Source: Seohaeicola saemankumensis (GTDB lineage Bacteria; Pseudomonadota; Alphaproteobacteria; Rhodobacterales; Rhodobacteraceae). Taken from it: a DNA stretch of 64,000 bases. The DNA lies in assembly GCF_042678485.1 (NCBI RefSeq), contig NZ_JBHTKR010000002.1:248001-312000 (forward strand), given 5' to 3'. The notes below the pieces were generated by a model. It had not been told where the DNA came from. It saw only the letters and a program-made list of their open reading frames with translations, and ran no database searches. Each line of letters starts with the position of its first letter. The stretch's first letter is position 1. Below are positions 33,638 through 42,501 of the stretch, in pieces. The position numbers and the translations under genes were made by a program.

Positions 33638-34996
33638 TCACACGTTCAGCAGCAGATGCTCGCGCTCCCACGGGCTGATGACCTGCAGGAACTCCTCGTA
33701 TTCGGTGCGTTTCACGATCGAATAGACGCGGGCGAATTCCGGGCCCAGCACCTCATGCAGCTCCTTGGCATCTTCGAACAGGTCCAGCGCATCGCCCATC
33801 ACGCGGGGAATATCGCCCTCGCCCTCGTAGGCATCGCCCTTGAACTGCTTGTCGGGCCAGCATTCCTGCATCATCCCCAGATAGCCACAGGCCAGGCTGA
33901 CGGCGATCCCCAGATAGGGGTTGCAATCCATGCCCGCCAGCCGGTTCTCGACCCGTCGCGCGGCGGGGCTGGACAGCGGCACCCGGATGCCGGTGGTGCG
34001 GTTATCGCGCCCCCAGGCCAGGTTGATCGGGGCCGCGTGATCCTTGACGTAGCGGCGGTAGCTGTTGACGTAGGGCGCCAGCACCGCGATGGCCGAGGGC
34101 AGGTGCTTCTGCATGCCGCCGATGAAATGAAAGAACGCATCCGTCTCGCCGCCCTGCGGCCCCGAGAACAGGTTCTGCCCGGTCTCGATATCCAGCACCG
34201 AATGATGCACATGCATCGCGCTGCCGGGTTCGTCGGCGATCGGCTTGGCCATGAAGGTGGCAAAGCAGTCATGCCGCAGCGCCGCTTCGCGGATCAGCCG
34301 CTTGAAATAGAACACCTCGTCCGCCAGCTTGATCGGATCGCCATGCAGCAGGTTGATTTCCAGCTGACCGGCGCCGCCTTCCTGGGTGATGCCGTCGATT
34401 TCGAACCCCTGGGCCTCGGCGAAGTCGTAGATGTCGTCGATCACGGGGCCGAATTCGTCCACGGCCGACATCGAATAGGCCTGGCGCGCGGCCGCCGGCC
34501 GACCAGAGCGGCCCATCATCGGCTCGATCCCCTTGGCGGGGTCAAGGTTGCGCGCGACAAGGTAGAATTCCATCTCGGGTGCGACGACAGGCTCCCATCC
34601 CTGTTTGCGGTAAAGATCGACCACACGCTTGAGCACGTTGCGCGGAGCGTAGGGAATGGGTTTGCCCTTGCGGTCATAGGCGTCATGGATCACCTGCAAC
34701 GTCCAGTCGCCGGTCCAGGGCGCGGCAGTCGCCGTCGCCATGTCCGGGCGCAGGATCATGTCACGCTCGATGAAGCCTTCGGCGCCCGCGGCCTCGCCCC
34801 AGTCGCCGGTGATTGTCTGGTAGAAGATCGAATCCGGCAGGTGGAAATAATCCTGCCGTGCAAATTTGCTGGCGGGCACGGCCTTGCCGCGCGCAATTCC
34901 GGGCAGATCCGAAATGATGCATTCCACCTCGTCCAGACGGCGGTTTTCCAGGAATTGGCGGGCGGCTTCGGGCAGTTCTTCGGTCCAGTCTTTCAT
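33638..34996 (-). CDS. glutamine synthetase-like gamma-glutamylamine ligase (PuuA-like), first copy
   Basis: The protein has 452 residues. Its N-terminal beta-Grasp-like domain carries IISDLPGIARGKAVPASKF. The catalytic core has EMEFYLV (metal Glu), GAGQLEINLLHGD, GSAMHVHHSVLD, NRTTGIRVPLSSPAARRVENRLAG and NPYLGIAVSLACGYLG. It belongs to the PuuA/GlnT side of the family. It overlaps the amidotransferase gene by 4 bases (ATGA), so the two are translationally coupled. Confidence 0.9.
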   Translation of the reverse strand: MKDWTEELPEAARQFLENRRLDEVECIISDLPGIARGKAVPASKFARQDYFHLPDSIFYQTITGDWGEAAGAEGFIERDMILRPDMATATAAPWTGDWTLQVIHDAYDRKGKPIPYAPRNVLKRVVDLYRKQGWEPVVAPEMEFYLVARNLDPAKGIEPMMGRSGRPAAARQAYSMSAVDEFGPVIDDIYDFAEAQGFEIDGITQEGGAGQLEINLLHGDPIKLADEVFYFKRLIREAALRHDCFATFMAKPIADEPGSAMHVHHSVLDIETGQNLFSGPQGGETDAFFHFIGGMQKHLPSAIAVLAPYVNSYRRYVKDHAAPINLAWGRDNRTTGIRVPLSSPAARRVENRLAGMDCNPYLGIAVSLACGYLGMMQECWPDKQFKGDAYEGEGDIPRVMGDALDLFEDAKELHEVLGPEFARVYSIVKRTEYEEFLQVISPWEREHLLLNV

Positions 34997-35676
34997 CTCA
35001 TGCGGTCCTTTTTGAGGAAGGCCGCCATGCGGTCAGCAAAGCGGGTGGCGTCAAGCGGCGTGTCCAGATTGTCGCGCGCCTGCGCGATCTGGTCTGCGGG
35101 AACAACGCCGGGGGCGCGGTAGGTGATCAGGGCCGAAAGCATCCTGGCGTCATATTCGGGATGGGCTTGCAGGGTCAGGATGGTATCGCCATAAGCGACG
35201 GCCGCATTGGCGCAAAAATCATTCGATGCCAGAACCCTGGCGCCTTCGGGCAGGGCTGTGACCTGGTCCTGGTGCCAGGCGTTCAAGATCAGTGTCTCGC
35301 CGTCAAAGTCATATGCGGTGGGGCCCACGGCCCAGCCGCCGCTGAATTTTTCCACGCGACCGCCAAGCGCCTGCGCGATGATCTGATGTCCGAAACAGAC
35401 CCCGATCAGCGGCTTGCCCGCATCGCGAATGGCGCGGATCAGCGCCTCGAGCTTGGGTATCCAGGGGTGATCTTCATACGCGCCATGCCTTGATCCGGTG
35501 ATCAGCCAGCCATCGGCCGTCTCGGGCCCGTCGGGAAACTCCCCGTCCACCACGTTGAAGGTCACGAAGTCAAAGCCATGACCGCCCAGGATACTGGCGA
35601 ACATGTCTGAATAATCGCCAAGATCGCCCCTGACCTCGTCAGGGGAATGGCCGGTTTGCAGGATACCGATTTTCAT
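34993..35676 (-). CDS. class I glutamine amidotransferase-like protein
   Basis: This 227-residue, single-domain enzyme has the catalytic Cys in LIGVCFGHQIIAQALGG and the His-x-Glu in LTLQAHPEYDARM. It lies between the two GS-like genes, overlapping the downstream one by 4 bases, so it may hydrolyse or release gamma-glutamyl products in the amine pathway. It resembles GMP-synthase-type amidotransferase domains more than PuuD, so the exact substrate is uncertain. Confidence 0.87.
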   Translation of the reverse strand: MKIGILQTGHSPDEVRGDLGDYSDMFASILGGHGFDFVTFNVVDGEFPDGPETADGWLITGSRHGAYEDHPWIPKLEALIRAIRDAGKPLIGVCFGHQIIAQALGGRVEKFSGGWAVGPTAYDFDGETLILNAWHQDQVTALPEGARVLASNDFCANAAVAYGDTILTLQAHPEYDARMLSALITYRAPGVVPADQIAQARDNLDTPLDATRFADRMAAFLKKDRMR

Positions 35677-35769
35677 GGATCACCAATGTTTGGATAGCGC
35701 GGATGGTAGCCAAGCCCCCACGCAACGGCAAGGGGGGCTTGGCTGGGTCAGGGGGCGCAAGACCCCGGA

Positions 35770-37104
35770 TCAGACCGTGTCGAGATAGATCTCGACACGC
35801 TCTTCCGGGGTCAGATCGCCCATGTAATGCAGCTCTTGCCGCTTGGTCAGCACGAAGTTGCGGACCAGCTCGGGCGCAAAGATGCGCGCGATTTCAGGGC
35901 AGGCTTCGAAGGCGTCGATCGCGTCTGCCCAGGTGGTGGGCACCTGTGGCAGACCCAGCGCATAGGCGTTGCCGGTGATCGGGGCCGGCGGTTCGGCCTT
36001 GTCCTCGATCCCGTTCAGGGCGGCGCCCAGGATCGCGGCCAGCATCAGATAGGGGTTCACGTCACCCCCCGCCACGCGATGTTCGATCCGCCGGGCCGCG
36101 TTGCTGCCCGAAGGGATCCGCACCGCCGCCGTGCGGTTCTCATAGCCCCAGCAGATGCCGGTCGGCGCATGCGCGTCGGGCACCAGCCGGTCATAGCTGT
36201 TCCAGTGCGGTGCAAAGATCAGCGTTGATCCGGCCATGGCATTCAGACATCCGGCCACGGCTTGACGCAACAAATCTGTGCCCAGAGGCCCGCCATCATC
36301 AAAAATATTGCGCCCATCGGCGTCCAGAACCGAGAAATGTGTGTGCAAACCGGATCCGGCGTAATCCTCATAGGGTTTGGCCATGAAGGACGCGGCAAAA
36401 CCGTGCCGCCGCGCCAGACCCTTGACCAGCATCTTGAACAGCCACGCATCGTCGGCCGCGCGCAAGGCATCGTCGCAATGCATCAGGTTCACTTCGAACT
36501 GGCCCAGCCCCGCCTCGGAAATCGCGGTATCTGCGGGAATGTCCATCTCTTCGCAGGCCTCGTAGAGGTCCGTAAAGAAGGTGTCGAAGGCATCCAGGGC
36601 GCGAATCGACAGGGTTTCGGCCGCCTTGCGCCGCTTGCCGGAGCGCGGGCTGACCGGCACCTGCAGTTTGCGGCCCGAGTCGTCGATCAGGAAGAACTCC
36701 AGCTCGACCGCAACCACAGGGGTCAGGCCCATCGCCTTGTAGCGGTCCACCACCGCGCGCAGCGCATGGCGCGGGTCGCCCTCATAGGGGCGGCCATCCT
36801 CGCGGAACATCCAGATCGGCAGCAGGGCGGTGGGCGCTTCCAGCCAGGGCATCGGCATGAAGCCACGTTCCGTGGGCTTCAGCACGCCATCGGCATCGCC
36901 CGTCTCGAAGACCAGCGGGCTGTCGTCGATATCTTCGCCCCAGATATCGAGGTTGAGGACCGAGAGAGGAAAGCGGGTGCCATCCTCGACGACCTTGTCC
37001 GCATAGCGGGTGGGAACACGTTTGCCGCGTGCCTGGGCATTGAGATCCGCGGCAGCCACGCGGATCGTGCGCACCTCGGGGTGCTTCCTGAGCCAGTTCT
37101 TCAT
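35770..37104 (-). CDS. glutamine synthetase-like gamma-glutamylamine ligase (PuuA-like), second copy
   Basis: This 444-residue protein starts at MKNWLRKHPEVRTIRVAAAD behind GGTGAGACG. Core motifs match the first copy: VELEFFLIDDSG, EAGLGQFEVNLMHCDD, GSGLHTHFSVLD, NRTAAVRIPSGSNAARRIEHRVAGGDVNPY. Two paralogues in one run suggest different amine substrates or one catabolic and one salvage step. The upstream gap has a candidate operator at 37201-37286. Confidence 0.9.
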   Translation of the reverse strand: MKNWLRKHPEVRTIRVAAADLNAQARGKRVPTRYADKVVEDGTRFPLSVLNLDIWGEDIDDSPLVFETGDADGVLKPTERGFMPMPWLEAPTALLPIWMFREDGRPYEGDPRHALRAVVDRYKAMGLTPVVAVELEFFLIDDSGRKLQVPVSPRSGKRRKAAETLSIRALDAFDTFFTDLYEACEEMDIPADTAISEAGLGQFEVNLMHCDDALRAADDAWLFKMLVKGLARRHGFAASFMAKPYEDYAGSGLHTHFSVLDADGRNIFDDGGPLGTDLLRQAVAGCLNAMAGSTLIFAPHWNSYDRLVPDAHAPTGICWGYENRTAAVRIPSGSNAARRIEHRVAGGDVNPYLMLAAILGAALNGIEDKAEPPAPITGNAYALGLPQVPTTWADAIDAFEACPEIARIFAPELVRNFVLTKRQELHYMGDLTPEERVEIYLDTV

Positions 37105-37200
37105 CGTCTCACCTGACGGGTTGAGGGCTGGCGCATGCCGCGCAGGCCACGCATCATGCGCGACCGGCGGAGGGTAAGGTCCATGCCCTTGGTCCTTGCT

Positions 37201-37286
37201 TATGATCAAATCTTGCGAAAAAGGTTGTAGCTGCCCGATACTCTGAAAAAATCAGGAAGGGATCACACCCGAAAAATTTGATCAAA
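37201..37286. promoter_or_regulatory. TTTGATCAAA-type sites before the GS-like gene
   Basis: TTTGATCAAA (37277-37286) is a perfect palindrome. A second, TATGATCAAA (37201-37210), matches it at 9 of 10 bases. They lie about 100 and 175 bases upstream of the minus-strand ligase gene, a plausible place for a repressor or activator pair. No regulator gene is adjacent. Confidence 0.4.
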
Positions 37287-37295
37287 ATAGTGATA

Positions 37296-38102
37296 CTACC
37301 GGATCAGATTGGGACGCAAGCGAATTTTGCGACGCTGTTCGGGCGGAAGATGCCGGTTCAGGCGACGGTTGATCAGCCCGAAGATGCCGGTGATCGCCAG
37401 GGTCAGCAGCACGAAATAGAAGGCCAGGATCGGATAGGGGATGAACGGATTGAAGGTCTTGTCCGCGAAATAGCTGGCATAATAAAGCGCGTCGCCCTTC
37501 TGCTGCTGGGCCGGAAAGCCCGAAAAGAACACCAGCGTGGTCGCGTGAAACAGAAAGATCGCCTCGTTCGTGTAGCCGGGCCAGGCCAGGCGCAGCATGG
37601 TCGGCCAGATGATCCGGCGAAACCGGGGCCAGCCGGACATGCCATAGGCATCCGCCGCCTCGACATCGCCGCGGGGGATGGATTTCAGCGCGCCATGGAA
37701 GATCTCGGCCGAATAGGCGGCGGTGTTGAAGAACAGCACGACCAGCGCCCCCAGCCAGGCAGAGCTGAAGGGATCGAAGATCGGGCTGACCCCCTTGAGG
37801 CTGAGAAACAGGAAATAGGCAAAAAAGAACTGGATGAAGAGGGGCGAGCCGCGGAACACGAAGATGAACCATTCCGCAGGCTTGCGGATCCAGGCCGGGC
37901 CTGCGCCCTTGCCAAGCGCCAGCGCGGTGGCCAGAAAGAACCCCGCGATCAGCGCAAGCGCGCCGAAATAGATGTTCCAGATCAGCCCTGATCCGATCAG
38001 CGTGAATTGCTGGCAAAGGGTGAAATCCGACCGCGGCAGCAGGCGTTCGCCATAGCCCAGGCTACGCAGCCCGTAATCCATGATGGTCTGGGTGCAGCTC
38101 AT
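37296..38102 (-). CDS. amino acid ABC transporter permease
   Basis: The 268-residue protein has several membrane helices. The binding-protein-dependent permease signature is seen in AAYSAEIFHGALKSIPRGDVEAADAYGMSGWPRF (EAA loop). It overlaps the upstream permease gene by 4 bases. With its partner it forms the membrane channel of a polar amino acid/polyamine-type importer. Length is normal. Confidence 0.9.
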   Translation of the reverse strand: MSCTQTIMDYGLRSLGYGERLLPRSDFTLCQQFTLIGSGLIWNIYFGALALIAGFFLATALALGKGAGPAWIRKPAEWFIFVFRGSPLFIQFFFAYFLFLSLKGVSPIFDPFSSAWLGALVVLFFNTAAYSAEIFHGALKSIPRGDVEAADAYGMSGWPRFRRIIWPTMLRLAWPGYTNEAIFLFHATTLVFFSGFPAQQQKGDALYYASYFADKTFNPFIPYPILAFYFVLLTLAITGIFGLINRRLNRHLPPEQRRKIRLRPNLIR

Positions 38103-38983
38103 GCCTTGGCCTTTCGCTGCGCGTCGCCGCCGGTGGTGGCCTGGCCCAGGGTCAGCCGGGCCATGACGCGGTCAAGCACCACTTCGGATAGGCGGGTGAA
38201 GGCCAGATAGAAGACCAGCAGCACAAGGAAATACCACATGCGCCAGTCGCCATGCGGATAATCGGTGAAGCGCGGTGTCTTGGTGCCGCCCAATTCGCGC
38301 GCCCAGTAGACGATATCCTCGACGCCCAGCAGGAACAGCAGGGGGGTGGACTTGATCAGCACCATCCACAGGTTCGACAGGCCAGGCAGGGCATAGACCC
38401 ACATCTGCGGCACGGTGATGCGCCAGAATGTCTGCCGGTGGGTCATGCCGTAGGCTTCGGCGGTTTCAAGCTGCGCGCGCGGCACGGCGCGCATGGCGCC
38501 ATAAAGCACATTGGCCGCGAAGGCGCCAAAGACGATGGCGAAAGTGAAGACCGCCACGAAGAAACTGTAGGTCTTGTGCACCCATTGCGGCGAGTTGCCC
38601 AAGGGCACCTTGGCCGCCTGGCAGACCAGGAAATCATTGCCCTGCCGGATCGGCTGATCCCAGTCGGGGCAGACCCATTGGTGTTTCAGAAATTCCAGAC
38701 CCTGGTCGAGCGCGATGACGAAGAACAGGAAAAAGGCGATATCGGGCACGCCGCGCACGATCGCGATATAGCCCTTGCCGATCAGGCTGAGCGGCAGGAC
38801 GCGCGACCGCGCCGCCGAGGCGCCGGCAAAGCCGAACGCCAGCGCCGTCGGCGCGGTGATCGCCAGCAGCACCAGAACCGTACCGAAGGCATAGTAGAAA
38901 TTCAGATGTTTGCCGGTCGTCAGATAGCAGGCCATCCAGGCCAGATCGGACAGCGTGTCGGGATCTGTGCAGAAACTGAACAT
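38099..38983 (-). CDS. amino acid ABC transporter permease
   Basis: The 294-residue protein has an unusual central insert (about 135-165, containing HQWVCPDWDQPIRQGNDF and LVCQAAKVPLG) between the third and fourth helices, followed by the EAA-type loop GAMRAVPRAQLETAEAYGMTHRQ. The C-terminal tail is Thr/Gly-rich. It begins 88 bases after the solute-binding protein gene; the hairpin at 39033 lies in that gap. Confidence 0.9.
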   Translation of the reverse strand: MFSFCTDPDTLSDLAWMACYLTTGKHLNFYYAFGTVLVLLAITAPTALAFGFAGASAARSRVLPLSLIGKGYIAIVRGVPDIAFFLFFVIALDQGLEFLKHQWVCPDWDQPIRQGNDFLVCQAAKVPLGNSPQWVHKTYSFFVAVFTFAIVFGAFAANVLYGAMRAVPRAQLETAEAYGMTHRQTFWRITVPQMWVYALPGLSNLWMVLIKSTPLLFLLGVEDIVYWARELGGTKTPRFTDYPHGDWRMWYFLVLLVFYLAFTRLSEVVLDRVMARLTLGQATTGGDAQRKAKA

Positions 38984-39032
38984 GGCTTTCCCTGACGCAG
39001 GCGTGGCGGATGAGTATTTGTGGAACGATGAA

Positions 39033-39061
39033 GCGGGGGGCCTCGGTGCGAAGCCCCCCGC
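39033..39061 (-). terminator. hairpin between solute-binding protein and permease genes
   Basis: A perfect 9-base stem (GCGGGGGGC with GCCCCCCGC) with an 11-base loop lies 10 bases after the binding-protein stop, inside the operon. There is no U-run. It most likely reduces read-through or protects the abundant binding-protein mRNA. Confidence 0.7.
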
Positions 39062-39070
39062 TGGGGTTTA

Positions 39071-39793
39071 TCAGAAGGTTGCGGCGTCTTCGCCGAACCA
39101 TTTGGTGATCAGCGTATTCAGCGTGCCGTCATCCTTCATCGACTGGATCGCCGCGTCGAATTTGGTGCGCAGCTCGGTGTCGCTTTCGCGCAGGCCCATG
39201 CCGACGCCGCCGCCCAGCTGGACGTCTTCGCCCACGAACATCAGCGCGCCGCCGGATTCCTCGACGATCGGCGCCAGGTAATCCTTGTCGGCGAAGACGG
39301 CATCGGCCTCGCCGTTGCGGACGGAGGCGACGGTTTCCTCAGGCGTTGCGAATTCCAGCAGGGTCGCGCCGCTTTCGGCCACATGGCCGGCCTGGATCGT
39401 GGCGGCCTGGGCCGACACCACCGCGGTCGCCACGTCGATATCAGCGGAGGCGCCGACATAGGCCGAGGATGCGGGCGGGATGTAGTTCTGGGTGAAATCA
39501 ATGACTTCGTCACGCTCGGCGGTGATGCTCATGCCGGCGATGATCGTGTCATAGTTGCCCGATACCAGGTTGGGGATGATCCCGTCCCAGTCGGTTGTGA
39601 CCCATTCGCAGGTCAGTGCGGCGCGCTTGCACAGCTCGTCGCCCAGCTCGCGTTCGAAACCGTCAACCTCGCCCTTGTCATTCAGGAAGTTGTACGGAGG
39701 GTAGGCGCCTTCAGTGCCCATGCGCACCGTCTGGGCCATGCCCATGCTGGCGGTCAGTGCGAGTGCGGCGGTCGTCAGGATCAGTCTTTTCAT
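39071..39793 (-). CDS. polar amino acid/polyamine ABC transporter solute-binding protein
   Basis: The 240-residue protein starts at MKRLILTTAALALTAS behind AAGGAAAAC. It has a signal peptide (about 1-20, SMGMAQ) and the family 3 periplasmic binding fold: VRMGTEGAYPPYNF, GFERELGDELCKRA, NYDTIIAGMSITAERDEVIDFTQNY. The two Cys (about 59 and 66) may form a disulfide. The adjacent amine catabolism genes suggest amines or basic amino acids as ligand. Confidence 0.92.
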   Translation of the reverse strand: MKRLILTTAALALTASMGMAQTVRMGTEGAYPPYNFLNDKGEVDGFERELGDELCKRAALTCEWVTTDWDGIIPNLVSGNYDTIIAGMSITAERDEVIDFTQNYIPPASSAYVGASADIDVATAVVSAQAATIQAGHVAESGATLLEFATPEETVASVRNGEADAVFADKDYLAPIVEESGGALMFVGEDVQLGGGVGMGLRESDTELRTKFDAAIQSMKDDGTLNTLITKWFGEDAATF

Positions 39794-39863
39794 GTCTGTC
39801 TGTTTTCCTTGGTTGGAGGATGTGATGCGGGTTGGCCCCGCTGATTTTCGCCCCTCGCAGCCC

Positions 39864-40652
39864 TCAGGCCGGGACGGAAGCGGAAAGGAATTGTTGCAGG
39901 CGTTCGGTCTTGGGCGCGCCGAAAAGGGTCGCGGGCGGGCCCTGTTCCTCGATCCGGCCCAGATGCAGAAAGACCACGTGATCGGACACATCGGCGGCCA
40001 TCCGCATGTCATGGGTCACGATCATCATCGTGCGCCCCTCGGCGGCCAGGTCCTTGATCACCTTGACGACTTCCTGCTCAAGTTCGGGGTCCAGCGCCGA
40101 TGTCGGCTCGTCGAACAGCAGCGCCTCGGGCTCCATGCACAGCGCACGTGCGATCGCGGCGCGCTGTTGCTGTCCGCCCGACAACTGGGCGGGGAATACA
40201 TCGCATTTGTCACCGATGCCCACCTTGTCCAGGTAGCGGCGCGCGGCCTCTTCCACCTCGGCGCGGTCGCGCCTGAGCACGGTGACCGGCGCCTCCATCA
40301 CGTTTTGCAGGATCGTCATGTGGGACCACAGGTTGAACTGCTGGAACACCATGCTGAGGTTGGTGCGGATCCGCAGCACCTGTTTGGGATCGGCCGGGTG
40401 CCGGTTCATGCCGGTGCCACGCCAGCGCACAGGTTCGCCCTTGAACAGGATCTCGCCCTGCTGGCTGTCTTCCAGAAGATTGGCGCAGCGCAGAAGCGTG
40501 GACTTGCCCGATCCCGAGGACCCGATGAGCGAGACCACATCGCCGCGACGGGCCGAAATATCGACGCCCTTCAGCACCTCCAGGGCGCCGTAAGCCTTGT
40601 GCAGGTTGCGGATCTCGATGACGGGCGGGCTGTCGGTCACGGGGGCGTCCAT
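39864..40652 (-). CDS. polar amino acid ABC transporter ATPase
   Basis: The protein has 262 residues from MDAPVTDSPPVIEI; no strong ribosome binding site is seen, so the start is tentative. Walker A is GSSGSGKST, the signature LSGGQQQ, Walker B LLFDEPTSALD and the switch His in MIVTHDM. This arrangement is HisP/GlnQ-like. It is the first gene of the transporter run, followed by the binding protein 70 bases downstream. Confidence 0.93.
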   Translation of the reverse strand: MDAPVTDSPPVIEIRNLHKAYGALEVLKGVDISARRGDVVSLIGSSGSGKSTLLRCANLLEDSQQGEILFKGEPVRWRGTGMNRHPADPKQVLRIRTNLSMVFQQFNLWSHMTILQNVMEAPVTVLRRDRAEVEEAARRYLDKVGIGDKCDVFPAQLSGGQQQRAAIARALCMEPEALLFDEPTSALDPELEQEVVKVIKDLAAEGRTMMIVTHDMRMAADVSDHVVFLHLGRIEEQGPPATLFGAPKTERLQQFLSASVPA

Positions 40653-40822
40653 CTGTCGGGGCGGTTGATCGTCATGTTCGCGACACAATAGGGCGGAAAA
40701 AATGGGGCATTGCAACTTCCAAAACGGAGGATTCCCCTGCGTATCAACCGAATTGACCCTTGGTAAACATCGCTTCGGCGCGGGCTTTCACCCAAATGCC
40801 GCGCGGTGCGGCCGGCAGCCCG

Positions 40823-41566
40823 TCAGGCGTCGGGCGCGGCGGGTGTGGGCACCTTCAGATAGGCGTCATCGGTGATCTGGCACAGTCCCCGCAGCATCAG
40901 GGCCGCGCGGGTGTCCGCGGGCAGGCTGTCGATGGCGCTGGCGATGGCGCGCACCAGGGGGGCGGGATCGCGACCAAGGGCCGTAATATAGGGCAAGCCC
41001 GGTGTCGGATCCGTGCGCGCCAGAACCTTCAACCGTGCGGTGGCGGGTTCGTGGCGCAAGGCCAGTTCCCATGTCACGGCATCAATGGCAGCCAGGGCCG
41101 CGGTCCCCTCGGCCACCGCGCGGATCGAGGCGCGATGCGCCCCCGTGGAAAGCAGGCGGTCAAACCGCAGGCCAAGCCGGGCGGCATGAGCCATCGGGGC
41201 GGCCCATCCCGACTGTGATCCGCCTTCGTTATAGGCGAAAATTTCGTTCGTAAAATCAGAGAGTTGCGTCCGGCTGTCCTGGGCCTTCACAACCAGCACG
41301 CTGCAATAGTGACCCGCAGGGCAATCGGGCAGCCCGTAATCGGGCGTACCGATCCGCGTCACCTTGCCCAGCAGCCGTGTTCTGTAGGGCATCCCGCAGG
41401 TCTGCGACAACAGCAGATCGGTGTGCAGCCAATGGGCATGCATGTCATCGTGATTACGCGTCAGATCCGCCGGGCCTGATCCAAGGGCTGTGCGTATCGC
41501 CTGCCAATAGCTTTCCGTATGCGCCCGCACCTCGGGCCAGTCATACATCGGCAGGCTGGCGATCAT
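40823..41566 (-). CDS. PhnD-like solute-binding-fold protein without signal peptide
   Basis: The 247-residue protein has a phosphate/phosphonate-type binding-protein fold (LLLSQTCGMPYRTRL, YCSVLVVKA, FAYNEGGSQSGWAAPMAHA, AAIDAVTWELA). No signal peptide is visible: the N-terminus MIASLPMYDWPEV is already the fold's first strand. It therefore probably acts in the cytoplasm, perhaps as a sensor or chaperone. It overlaps the next gene by 4 bases, in front of two TerB-like genes. Confidence 0.75.
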   Translation of the reverse strand: MIASLPMYDWPEVRAHTESYWQAIRTALGSGPADLTRNHDDMHAHWLHTDLLLSQTCGMPYRTRLLGKVTRIGTPDYGLPDCPAGHYCSVLVVKAQDSRTQLSDFTNEIFAYNEGGSQSGWAAPMAHAARLGLRFDRLLSTGAHRASIRAVAEGTAALAAIDAVTWELALRHEPATARLKVLARTDPTPGLPYITALGRDPAPLVRAIASAIDSLPADTRAALMLRGLCQITDDAYLKVPTPAAPDA

Positions 41567-42006
41567 CCGCGCGCCTGCATCCGCTGCCGGGCCATGGCGC
41601 TATCCTGATCGCTGATCCCCAGCATGGAGGAGACCATCCGCACCAGCGCGTCCTCGGCCCCGTCACGGGACCCGTCCGCAAGCGCCACCTGCCACAGCGA
41701 CTCGATCACGCTGACGCGCTCCTCGTAGGGGACGGCGTCCTTGATCGCGCGGGTAAAGCGCACCGTGTCCGGCGCCTCGCTTTCCAGCACTTCTGCCTCT
41801 TTTCTCAGCGCAATGACACCGTGGGGCGACAAGCCGTAGCGCGCCATCAGGATGCGGTCGATTCGATGCACCTCTTCGGTGGCGTAATCGCCATCCGCAC
41901 GCGCGATCCGCACCAGCAGGGCGCTGAGGGCAAGGCGCGCGTCCTCGGCGGGCAGGGTGCTGTCGGGGCCGGGTTGGATCAGGCGTTTCAGAAGGTCAGC
42001 AAACAT
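41563..42006 (-). CDS. TerB-family protein
   Basis: The 147-residue helical protein carries the TerB-like pattern ARLALSALLVRIARADGDYATEEVHRIDRILMARYGL with acidic residues in the expected metal-site helices. It overlaps the PhnD-like gene by 4 bases and is 52 bases downstream of a paralogue. TerB domains bind metal and act in stress or envelope processes. No other ter genes are near. Confidence 0.82.
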   Translation of the reverse strand: MFADLLKRLIQPGPDSTLPAEDARLALSALLVRIARADGDYATEEVHRIDRILMARYGLSPHGVIALRKEAEVLESEAPDTVRFTRAIKDAVPYEERVSVIESLWQVALADGSRDGAEDALVRMVSSMLGISDQDSAMARQRMQARG

Positions 42007-42057
42007 CGGGTTGGGTCTCCGTTCTGGCGGACAAGTGTGGTGCGGAATCGGATGTCA

Positions 42058-42501
42058 TCAACCGATGGCGGTGCGGGCGCGCGCCAGCGCGTCGCGCAGG
42101 TCGTCCTCGTCCAGGCCCAGAATCACGCGGGTGGCATGGATTTCTTCGATTTCCTCGACATGGGGCATGCCGTCGATCAGCATCACCTCGCACAGCGCCT
42201 CGAGCGCCGACAGGCGGTGTTCGTGGTCCAGTTCGGTCCGGATCAGGGCTGCGAACGTATCCGTGTTAGGCGCGCGGGCATCCAGCTTTTCGCAGGTTGC
42301 GCGCATTTTCGCCGCCTCGACCGGGTTCAGGTCGAACAACCGCGCCAGCAGCCGGTCGATCCGCTGGATTTCGGCCAGATGATAGCTGTGATCGGATTTC
42401 GCCACGCGCACCATCAGCACGCCCAGCGCCATTTGCGGGTCGGGCTGGGGCAGGGGCGCATCGTGATGGGCGCGAAAGGAACTGAGCAACTTGCCTAACA
42501 T
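42058..42501 (-). CDS. TerB-family protein, paralogue
   Basis: The 147-residue protein has the same length and order as the neighbour at 41563-42006 (QMALGVLMVRVAKSDHSYHLAEIQRIDRLLARLFDL), so the pair arose by tandem duplication followed by divergence. It overlaps the end of the exported protein gene by 7 bases, linking all four genes in one run. Confidence 0.82.
   Translation of the reverse strand: MLGKLLSSFRAHHDAPLPQPDPQMALGVLMVRVAKSDHSYHLAEIQRIDRLLARLFDLNPVEAAKMRATCEKLDARAPNTDTFAALIRTELDHEHRLSALEALCEVMLIDGMPHVEEIEEIHATRVILGLDEDDLRDALARARTAIG

Noticed and set aside
33338..35122. 594-codon open frame on the plus strand
   Set aside because: It lies opposite the first GS-like ligase and its neighbours; composition is that of a shadow frame.
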